This document shows, in pieces, positions 41,425 through 47,478 of a stretch of DNA of 47,478 bases. The stretch is from an uncultured Lachnospiraceae bacterium (GTDB lineage: Bacteria; Bacillota; Clostridia; Lachnospirales; Lachnospiraceae): assembly GCA_947588995.1 (NCBI GenBank), contig CANPZI010000020.1, positions 1-47,478 of the forward strand, in the 5' to 3' direction. The position numbers and the translations under genes are program-made. The notes beneath the pieces were generated by a model. That model ran no database searches, was not told where the DNA came from, and saw only the letters and a program-made list of their open reading frames with translations. How positions within the stretch are numbered: position 1 is the stretch's first letter; each line of letters opens with the position of its first letter.

Positions 41425-42776
41425 TGGATCATAAACGAAAAAAATATGAGGCATTGTTCCTGCTCGGTTTCAGCCTGCTTTTTTATCTGTTTTTTGCATT
41501 TTATGACGGAGCCGTGATCTGTGTGGATTCTCCCAGTTATATCAATATGTATCTGTCGAGAGAGCCTTTTTACTGTATCTTTCTGGCACTGCTAAGGAAG
41601 CTGTGCGGTGGCACGGACAGATATCTGCTGGCAGCCGTGTGCATCCAAAGTATTCTGGCGGCGTATGCGGCATGGGCCCTGGCGGTATACTTGCGAAAAG
41701 AATTTTCGCTTACGTTTTGGCAGACAGGCGTTGTGATGGGAATGCCGATAGCGGCTTCCCTGTTGTGCCGTTTTGCGGCACAGCGTTCTTCCATGTACTC
41801 CAACAGCATACTGACGGAGGGGATCACGTGTTCTCTGTTTCTCCTCTTCACAAGGTATCTGGCAGAGTTTTATTATCGCAGAAGCCGCAGAAGTCTCGCG
41901 GCCGCTGCAGCGCTCTCCCTGATTATGATTGCGACCAGGAAACAGATGTATGTTACCCTGCTCTTATTATGCCTCGTGGTATGCCTGGCCGGCTGCCGCG
42001 CGAAAAAGATCTGGGGGGGGGTAAGAGATGCTTCCCTGTGTGCCGCCTGTGTCATCATCCTTAATCTGCTTCTGGACATCGGCTATAACTGTGCGCTGCA
42101 CGGTGAAGCGGCGACACATTCCGGCGATAACAGATTCCTGGCTACAGTCTGTCTCTATACGGCAGAACGGACTGATGGCGAGAGGATAGAAGAGGAAGAA
42201 GCGCGCAGCCTGTTTTACCAAATCTATGATGTCTGTGACAGTCAAGGCTATCTGAGACATTGCGCGCCGCACGGCTGGTACAACAGGGTGACACACTTTG
42301 CTGATTATTATGACTGTATCCAGATTGACACGATGTGGCCCGCCATAGAGGACTATGTTCATACCAGCTATGAAGACGATGAAGTTCTGCTGGAACAGCG
42401 GGTGGATGATATCACCGGCGAGATCATACGTGGCCTTTTCCCCGGCGTATGGCTGAAAGTCTGCGGATGCTTTGCGGATAACTTCCTGTCAGGTCTGATC
42501 ACAACCGTCGCCAAACAGAATCCGATTTTGATCCTGTATTCGGCTGCCGTCTATGTCTTTTATCTGATCCTGCTGGTGTTGCAGGTCAGAGCGGAAGGCG
42601 TGACCAAATTAACGCTCTGGGCGCTTTACGTCCTGGTTTCCATTATCGTAAATGTGTCGGTGGTGTCTGTCGTTATTTTTTGCCAGACACGTTACACAAT
42701 CTACAATATGCCGTTGTTCTATATTGCGCTGTGGATGCTGCTTGTAAGACAACACAGGCCGCGTACCGTGAGCTGA
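41424..42776 (+). CDS. Polytopic membrane protein, probable surface-glycan enzyme
   Basis: A 450-residue protein with about nine to ten membrane segments (YEALFLLGFSLLFYLFFAFY first). A long hydrophilic loop (about 225-335) follows the sixth or so segment and is rich in acidic and aromatic residues. The layout recalls GT-C lipid-linked glycosyltransferases or polymerases, but I recognise no diagnostic motif. It is coupled to the family 4 glycosyltransferase upstream, so a role in the same surface glycan is likely. A run of nine G at 42013-42021 lies inside the coding frame (Trp-Gly-Gly-Val) and is in frame here. Confidence 0.7.
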   Translation: MDHKRKKYEALFLLGFSLLFYLFFAFYDGAVICVDSPSYINMYLSREPFYCIFLALLRKLCGGTDRYLLAAVCIQSILAAYAAWALAVYLRKEFSLTFWQTGVVMGMPIAASLLCRFAAQRSSMYSNSILTEGITCSLFLLFTRYLAEFYYRRSRRSLAAAAALSLIMIATRKQMYVTLLLLCLVVCLAGCRAKKIWGGVRDASLCAACVIILNLLLDIGYNCALHGEAATHSGDNRFLATVCLYTAERTDGERIEEEEARSLFYQIYDVCDSQGYLRHCAPHGWYNRVTHFADYYDCIQIDTMWPAIEDYVHTSYEDDEVLLEQRVDDITGEIIRGLFPGVWLKVCGCFADNFLSGLITTVAKQNPILILYSAAVYVFYLILLVLQVRAEGVTKLTLWALYVLVSIIVNVSVVSVVIFCQTRYTIYNMPLFYIALWMLLVRQHRPRTVS

Positions 42777-42869
42777 ATGTTGAGAATGAGGTTCTCACCG
42801 TCGCAACTATTCGTTAAACAAGGGTTTTGCGCATAGTTCTATATCGGATCAAAGCACTCTCACAGATAC

Positions 42870-43313
42870 TCAAGACAGGTTTTTCTCCAGCCAGACATGC
42901 GGACAGCCCTGTTCTTCATCGACTTCGGCGATCCGCACATAACCCTGTTTTTCATAGAAAGCAGCGGCCTGAAGCTGTGCGTGCAGACGTACGGCCTGAC
43001 CGACGTTTTTTTGAACATATTTTTCGACCTCCTGAAGCAAATTCGCGCCGATATGCCGGCTACGGTACTCCCGCAGCACGGCGAACCTGCCGAGCAGATA
43101 GATGCCGCGGTCTGCGGTTTTCGGAAATACGCGGCAGGTCGCGACAGGTTTCCCGCCGTCAAATACGACGAAATGCGCCGCGGTTTCATCCGTCCCGTCG
43201 AACTCATCCACGAAGCCCTGTTCTTTCTCAAAGACGATGCTGCGGATAGTTTTTGCCTCCTGCGGCAAGATTTTTTCATATAAGACCGTATGCAGGTCTG
43301 ACAGTCGTTCCAA
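42870..43313 (-). CDS. GNAT family N-acetyltransferase (ElaA/YjcF-like)
   Basis: A 147-residue enzyme. The pattern IRSIVFEKEQGFVDEFDGTD, VATCRVFPKTADRGIYLLGR, FAVLREYRSRHIGANLLQEV and AAAFYEKQGYVRI is the GNAT fold with the acetyl-CoA loop near RSRHIGANL. The substrate is unknown. It seems to begin with TTG at 43313, with AAGGAG about ten bases upstream. Between the preceding plus-strand gene and this one (42777-42869) there is only a short GAGAA/TTCTC hairpin. Confidence 0.82.
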   Translation of the reverse strand: MERLSDLHTVLYEKILPQEAKTIRSIVFEKEQGFVDEFDGTDETAAHFVVFDGGKPVATCRVFPKTADRGIYLLGRFAVLREYRSRHIGANLLQEVEKYVQKNVGQAVRLHAQLQAAAFYEKQGYVRIAEVDEEQGCPHVWLEKNLS

Positions 43314-43337
43314 TGAAAAAACTCCTTTTGATTAGAT

Positions 43338-43839
43338 TTACTCATCCAATATCGGCAGATGATTCAGACAGGGCGGCAAATGCATCATATGATGTCTGGT
43401 CATGGGCGTTAAAATCATGCCGCCTCTCGTCAGCCTTCCCCAAAATACCAGCAGCCACACGGAACGAAAATCGGTAGTCACACCGCCCTCTTCCAGAATC
43501 CGCATCACCCATTCTTCCGGCACCATGGACCGGATCTCTTCCAGTGTCAGGGATTCTAATATGCCGCGCGTGTTTTTCCCTACCGCCATCATATAATCGC
43601 GCAGCGCAAAGGCATTCAGCTTCCTGCCAAACGCTGCCGCTTCCTCAAAGGTAAGCGCATTGCCGGTGTCGGTAATCGGGGAGCCGATTTTTGCCTGCCA
43701 CTCTGCGTTAAAGATTTGATTTTGATCTGCCAGCAGTATATTGCTCACCAAATCTTCGATGCGGTAGGTGTGCCAGAGCTGCCAGCTTTCGCTTTTTCTT
43801 TTTGAGTATATCAAAAACGATTCTTGCTTTCAATGACAT
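43338..43839 (-). pseudogene. DinB-family gene broken by a frameshift in an A-run
   Basis: Read from ATG 43839 (MSLKARIVFDILKK) the frame continues wrongly after the AAAAAGAAAAAG stretch near 43800. One frame over, the rest of a protein follows (SESWQLWHTYRIEDLVSNIL, then GRKLNAFALRDYMMAVGKNT, ending LTPMTRHHMMHLPPCLNHL). Removing one A from the second run restores a smooth protein of about 166 residues. The C-terminal half resembles DinB/DUF664-type metal-binding helical bundles with clustered His, but I am only moderately sure of the family. It may be a real mutation or a sequencing error in a homopolymer; the rest of the gene has no other damage. Confidence 0.65.
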
Positions 43840-43925
43840 AACAGCGGCCTGATCCTGTGCGCCATGCACATGACCTGACCGCCGACTTTCATAGAAAAAA
43901 TATGCTTTCTGCCCTGCAAATAAAT

Positions 43926-44552
43926 CTACCGGTTCTCGAAGTCCTCGACGAACTGCGCGATCAGCTTCACGGAGCCTTCGATGCCCAGTACGCCGCTGTT
44001 GATGGACAGATCGTAGCTGTCCGCCCTGCCCCACTTCTTCGAGGAATAGTAATTGTAGTAGCTCTGCCTGGATTTATCCTTCTTCGTCATCATGTCGATG
44101 GCTTTCTGCTCGGTGTTGACGTCCTCATAGCGCTCCATGATGCGTTTCACCTTGCTCTTCTGGTCCGCGTGGATGAAGAGGTTCAGGCAGTTCTGATAGT
44201 CGTGCAGCGCATAGTCCGCACATCTGCCGACAATCACGCAGGGGCCTTCGCCCGCGATCTTCTTGATCGTGTCGAACTGCGCGAGGAATACCTTGTGGCT
44301 AATCGGCATATCCACAAAGGACGAAGAATTATAGCCGAAAGAATAGGTGTCCATCACCAGATTGTAGAGGAAAGAATTGGTGGGACGCTCATCGTGGTTC
44401 TGGATCATCTCCTCGCAGAAACCGCTCTCCTTTGCCGCCCTCGACAAAAGTTCTTTATCGTAAAACTTGATTCCAAAATAATCGGCAACCTTCTGCCCAA
44501 TCTCACGTCCGCCCGAGCCAAACTGCCGGCCGATGGTAATAATCGTATTCAT
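43926..44552 (-). CDS. Cytidylate kinase-like family protein
   Basis: A 208-residue protein. MNTIITIGRQFGSGGREIGQ holds the glycine-rich phosphate-binding loop, followed by YFGIKFYDKELLSRAAKESG and GEGPCVIVGRCADYAL, all typical of the cytidylate kinase-like family common in Clostridia. The substrate need not be CMP. The start at 44552 has GGGAGG upstream; the frame could extend 16 codons but with no support. It stands alone between the DinB-type gene and the cstA terminator. Confidence 0.88.
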   Translation of the reverse strand: MNTIITIGRQFGSGGREIGQKVADYFGIKFYDKELLSRAAKESGFCEEMIQNHDERPTNSFLYNLVMDTYSFGYNSSSFVDMPISHKVFLAQFDTIKKIAGEGPCVIVGRCADYALHDYQNCLNLFIHADQKSKVKRIMERYEDVNTEQKAIDMMTKKDKSRQSYYNYYSSKKWGRADSYDLSINSGVLGIEGSVKLIAQFVEDFENR

Positions 44553-44676
44553 AGCACAACCTCCCCTTTCTGTCATGGAATTTTGTCCTTTATCAGGCAC
44601 ATAAACGCATCTGCCCGGATATTTATATTATATACGTTTTTTCAGAAAAACGCAAACACGGTTTTCGGACAGGAAA

Positions 44677-44710
44677 ACGCCATGCGGTCGGAATCCCTCC
44701 CGCATGGCGT
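44677..44710 (-). terminator. Rho-independent terminator of cstA
   Basis: ACGCCATGCGG (44677-44687) pairs with CCGCATGGCGT, an 11-bp stem around a 12-base loop. On the minus strand it is followed by TTTTCC. It lies about 35 bases after the cstA stop codon. Confidence 0.82.
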
Positions 44711-44743
44711 CCATTTATCTCATTTTCAATTTCTGCAGAAATA

Positions 44744-46444
44744 TCAGGCCTTTGCTTTCTTCATCTGCGCGCTGAAAGTCTGGATACCCTCCACGACAAG
44801 GAAGAGCGCCAGAACAACCATAGCTGCCGCGAAGATCAGCTGGAACCAGTCGCCCCACATCGCTGCGCCGGTCGCTGCCATCTTGATCTTGGCGATGACA
44901 GTCATCACCAGGCTGGTGATCGTAGCTACCAGCATAAATACCATCGGGATGTAGAACATCTTGTTGTTCTTGCCCGCATTGCCCAGCCATGCGGCAACCG
45001 CCATCAGGGCGATACCTGCGAGGAGCTGGTTGGCAGCGCCGAACAGGCCCCAGATCTGGCTCAGGCTCAGACCGCCGAGAACGCAGCCGATCACTACCAT
45101 GATGAGCGTACCCGTCAACGGATAAGCCAGCACCTTGCGGATACCTGTGGCGTCCTTGTAGGTCGCCTCATCCTTCTTCAGGAACAGCTCGGAGAACATG
45201 AAACGGCTCAGACGGGTACCCGTGTCCAGGCTGGTCAGCGCGAATACGGAAACCGCCAGAGTCAGTAATGCGTAAATGGTATTGTATACGGTGGACTGCT
45301 CCGTGCCGAACATGGTCGCAATACCCGCCGCAAATGCTGCCGCCGGAGAACCGAAGTCGCCGTTGGTGTATGCCTTGAATACCATACCTACCGCGATCAG
45401 GGAGATGATGCCCAGCGCGGACTCGATCAGCATGGAACCGTAGCCGATAGGCTTTGCGTCTTTCTCATTAGCAAGCTGCTTGGAAGACGTACCCGTGGAG
45501 ATCAGGCTGTGGAAACCGGAGCACGCGCCGCAGGCAACCGTGATGAACAGCGCCGGGAACAGTGTGCCGATGCTGGTCTTCCAGCCCGTAAATACCGGGA
45601 TCTCGAAAGTGGCCGTTCCGGAGAACGCCGAGAAAAAGATACCAATCAGCGCAACCGCCATCATCGCGTAGAGCAGGAAGCTGGACAGGTAATCACGGGG
45701 CTGCAGCAGGATCCACACGGGAACCAGAGAAGCGATCGTGATATACGCGCCGATCATGATGATCCAGGTCGTGCGGTTCATGGCGAAACCGAAGTTCAGG
45801 CCCAGAGCGATCATCAGTACGATGCAGACGATACCGCCGATGCTGGCAGGCAGTGTCTTGACACCCAGACGGTTGGTTACCAGACCATAGATGATCGCCA
45901 GCACGATAAACATCAGGGAGATGATCGCCGTTGTCTCGTTTCCGGTAGGGCCGCTTGTGAAGCCAAACGGATTTGTGGAGGCGAAAGTGCCCGCTACCAC
46001 ATTCACAAAGGAAGCGATAACCAGGATCAGTACCAGCAGGGCAAAGATAATAAAGAGCTTTTTCGCCCTGTCTCCCATAGAATCCTTGATAATCTCACCC
46101 ACGGATTTGCCGCCGTGGCGGATGGATGCGAACAGGGAACCGAAGTCCTGCAGTCCACCGAAGAAGATACCTCCGATGACGCACCACAAAAATACGGGAA
46201 GCCATCCGAATACGGAGGCCTGAATCGGCCCATTGATAGGACCTGCGCCCGCGATGGAAGAAAAATGGTGACCCATCAGCACCGCCGGTTTTGCGGCAAC
46301 ATAGTCAACACCGTCCTCCAGTTCAATGGCAGGCGTTTTTCTGCCGGGGTCGATGCCCCACTGTTTTGCCAGCCATGAGCCGTAGAAGACATAACCCAGG
46401 ACGAGCAGAACAATCGCAGCTACGATAATCAGAATCGCAGTCAT
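44744..46444 (-). CDS. cstA: Carbon starvation protein CstA
   Basis: A 566-residue membrane protein with about 16 hydrophobic segments. GHHFSSIAGAGPINGPIQAS near residue 58 and CGACSGFHSLISTGTSSKQL near 315 are diagnostic of CstA. Family members import peptides or pyruvate; the E. coli relatives CstA and BtsT are pyruvate/peptide transporters induced under starvation. This is the shorter form, lacking the long C-terminal part of enterobacterial CstA. GAGAGAGGTG stands before the ATG. No CstA-linked two-component system is visible in the window. Confidence 0.95.
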   Translation of the reverse strand: MTAILIIVAAIVLLVLGYVFYGSWLAKQWGIDPGRKTPAIELEDGVDYVAAKPAVLMGHHFSSIAGAGPINGPIQASVFGWLPVFLWCVIGGIFFGGLQDFGSLFASIRHGGKSVGEIIKDSMGDRAKKLFIIFALLVLILVIASFVNVVAGTFASTNPFGFTSGPTGNETTAIISLMFIVLAIIYGLVTNRLGVKTLPASIGGIVCIVLMIALGLNFGFAMNRTTWIIMIGAYITIASLVPVWILLQPRDYLSSFLLYAMMAVALIGIFFSAFSGTATFEIPVFTGWKTSIGTLFPALFITVACGACSGFHSLISTGTSSKQLANEKDAKPIGYGSMLIESALGIISLIAVGMVFKAYTNGDFGSPAAAFAAGIATMFGTEQSTVYNTIYALLTLAVSVFALTSLDTGTRLSRFMFSELFLKKDEATYKDATGIRKVLAYPLTGTLIMVVIGCVLGGLSLSQIWGLFGAANQLLAGIALMAVAAWLGNAGKNNKMFYIPMVFMLVATITSLVMTVIAKIKMAATGAAMWGDWFQLIFAAAMVVLALFLVVEGIQTFSAQMKKAKA

Positions 46445-46470
46445 AGTTTAACACCTCTCTCTTCTCTTTT

Positions 46471-46959
46471 TCATCTATTGCGAAAGAGCTTCTTCAGATT
46501 TTTCCCCCGTCTGTTACAGAAAAAACTGCCTGTAGAAGTCTCCATGGCAACCGTGGCATAATGGCTCCAGCCCTGCAGGGTGTGCCGGTAACTCTTGTAG
46601 CGCTTACACTTCTTCACATAGGCGGCCGCGTCGGCATCAATCCGTTCAGCCAGCACGACCAGCACGATATCGGTGCTGCGGTGATTGGCGTGCGGCACGA
46701 CTCTGGCCATGCCCTCGGCCCAGGCCGCCTCATCCAGCCTGCACATATCGTCCAGTCCGATATGCTCCGCCGTGGCAAAGAAGACATACTCGTTGGCCTC
46801 CGCCTCCGCCAGGGTGGCTGTTTTCACGAGGAAGAACTGCTCGTCGTGCGTATGAAAGATGGCCATCGCCGCAAAAGGCTCCGGTACATTCTGCGTCTCG
46901 ATATTGTAATAGCGTCTGTAAGATTTCAAGAGTCCGGCAAGCGTCTCGTCAACCGTCAT
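46471..46959 (-). CDS. Hypothetical protein, conserved-looking, basic C-terminus
   Basis: A 162-residue soluble protein. I do not recognise a named family. It contains IETQNVPEPFAAMAIFHTHD, EQFFLVKTATLAEAEANEYV and a very basic end (CNRRGKNLKKLFRNR). The alternating hydrophobic pattern suggests a mixed alpha/beta fold. It overlaps the upstream gene by four bases (ATGA) and lies 26 bases before cstA, so the three may be one transcript. A role linked to CstA is only a guess from position. Confidence 0.7.
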   Translation of the reverse strand: MTVDETLAGLLKSYRRYYNIETQNVPEPFAAMAIFHTHDEQFFLVKTATLAEAEANEYVFFATAEHIGLDDMCRLDEAAWAEGMARVVPHANHRSTDIVLVVLAERIDADAAAYVKKCKRYKSYRHTLQGWSHYATVAMETSTGSFFCNRRGKNLKKLFRNR

Positions 46960-47345
46960 TCTGCCCGCTCCTCTCTCCCGCCGTCGTCCTGCGGAGCCGT
47001 CCCGGAAAGCGCATTCGGCGCAAGACTCTGCATCCGCTCCATCACCACTTTGGCGGCGTGGGAACCCGGCAGTTCAATCTGGGCCAGTTCTTTCCCGGCG
47101 TCACAGATCACAAGATGTTCTACCGCGAGATCGCCCCTGCCGCAGCACAGCTTCGCCGGGACGAGCATGACACGGCGGAAATAACGGTAAATCTCAGTAT
47201 ATGGTATGTAGAATACTCTGCGGGCAAAACGAAAATAAAGACGCTCGATCCCCAGGCGAAGCCTGCCGATTTCCTGTGCAGCCCTGTATTCCGCCCGCAG
47301 CGCTTCCGTATTCTCTTCTGTCGATGCCAAAGCGCAATACTTCAT
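46956..47345 (-). CDS. Hypothetical protein, coupled to the preceding unknown gene
   Basis: A 129-residue protein beginning MKYCALASTEENTEALRAEY; an upstream ATG at 47351 adds two residues. The segments VFYIPYTEIYRYFRRVMLVP and AVEHLVICDAGKELAQIELP read like a PH-like or other small beta-barrel fold, but I cannot name the family. The end is hydrophilic (APQDDGGREERAE). The four-base overlap with the next gene (ATGA) indicates that the two proteins are made together and may interact. Confidence 0.68.
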   Translation of the reverse strand: MKYCALASTEENTEALRAEYRAAQEIGRLRLGIERLYFRFARRVFYIPYTEIYRYFRRVMLVPAKLCCGRGDLAVEHLVICDAGKELAQIELPGSHAAKVVMERMQSLAPNALSGTAPQDDGGREERAE

Positions 47346-47383
47346 GTTCACATTTCCTGTCAGCTTGGCTCATTGCTTAAAAT

Positions 47384-47432
47384 AGAATCTCGCTTGCGAG
47401 ATTCTCCGCCTGCGGCGAGTCGCGCCAGCGAC
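47384..47432. repeat. Three consecutive small hairpins
   Basis: AGAATCTCGC and GCGAGATTCT (47384-47405) form a perfect 10-bp stem with a two-base loop. CCGC/GCGG and GTCGC/GCGAC hairpins follow directly. The look is similar to the hairpin block at 29569-29822, which also contains AGAATC and GATTCT arms, so both may belong to one dispersed intergenic repeat family. Confidence 0.55.
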
Positions 47433-47460
47433 ATCTTCATCTTCGCCGCAGTGCGATCCT

Positions 47461-47476
47461 GCCCGGAGGGCTTTTT
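47461..47476 (+). terminator. Possible short terminator at the window end
   Basis: GCCC and GGGC form a 4-bp stem with a 3-base loop, followed by TTTTT. No plus-strand gene precedes it here, so it may be chance or part of the repeat block. Confidence 0.25.
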
Positions 47477-47478
47477 GT

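Noticed and set aside
43790..43812. Programmed ribosomal frameshift at AAAAAGAAAAAG in the DinB-type gene
   Set aside because: The shift needed is +1 in an A-rich run, whereas the common A-AAA-AAG slippery site gives -1; a simple one-base insertion explains it better.

Overview
The window looks like a chromosomal segment of a gut-type Lachnospiraceae bacterium (Bacillota, Clostridia). The evidence is the moderately high GC coding sequence, the strong Shine-Dalgarno sites, the rplU-prp-rpmA-obgE-yhbY-nadD-yqeK-rsfS order with an L27 that carries a cleavable N-terminal extension, a Gram-positive lexA divergent from a YneA-like LysM gene, and a lipoprotein-rich polysaccharide locus with YesL (DUF624) proteins and LplB/YtcP-type permeases. 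Species cannot be fixed from the sequence alone.

Layout. (1) 1-3.7 kb is a visibly AT-richer accessory stretch: a GrpB-family fragment, an SRPBCC protein, a Phd/Doc toxin-antitoxin pair with its own promoter, a GNAT acetyltransferase, a MATE exporter and an unknown protein. (2) 3.75-8.3 kb holds a small membrane protein, then the conserved trio TIGR03960 B12-binding radical SAM protein, TIGR03936/DUF2344 protein and RNase G. (3) 8.36-29.55 kb is a carbohydrate-utilisation locus. A cytoplasmic GH2 enzyme is encoded on the minus strand. Divergent from it is a long plus-strand array: GH26 beta-mannanase lipoprotein with a CBM35-like domain, YesL, a 996-residue binding protein fused to carbohydrate-binding-like domains, two permeases, an NHL-repeat membrane protein, a Yip1-family protein, a DUF5696 protein, two more permeases, a lipoprotein with three near-identical repeats, a second solute-binding protein and a second YesL. 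(4) 29.55-29.87 kb is a non-coding block of chained hairpins. (5) 29.87-35.1 kb holds a DUF6472 protein, a Nudix hydrolase and, behind an L21 leader, the ribosome and NAD housekeeping cluster. (6) 35.2-38.8 kb holds DUF378, lexA, the SOS-type LysM gene, a tyrosine recombinase and a TtcA-like protein. (7) 39-47.4 kb holds an AI-2E family transporter, a glycosyltransferase/membrane-protein pair, a GNAT protein, a frameshifted DinB-family gene, a cytidylate kinase-like protein, CstA and two unknown genes.

How it fits together. The locus in (3) can be read as surface cleavage of a beta-mannan-like glycan by the GH26 lipoprotein, capture by two different binding proteins plus a repeat lipoprotein, import through two permease pairs, and cytoplasmic trimming by GH2. 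It encodes no ATPase and no transcription factor, so it probably borrows a shared MsmX/UgpC-type ATPase and a regulator from elsewhere. The locus sits between rng and rplU, genes I recall as close neighbours in related genomes, so it looks like an insertion into a housekeeping block. The least explained part is the NHL-Yip1-DUF5696 trio between the two permease pairs. It looks like an extracytoplasmic membrane machine tied to glycan uptake, and the DUF5696 protein has features of a membrane-anchored glycosidase.
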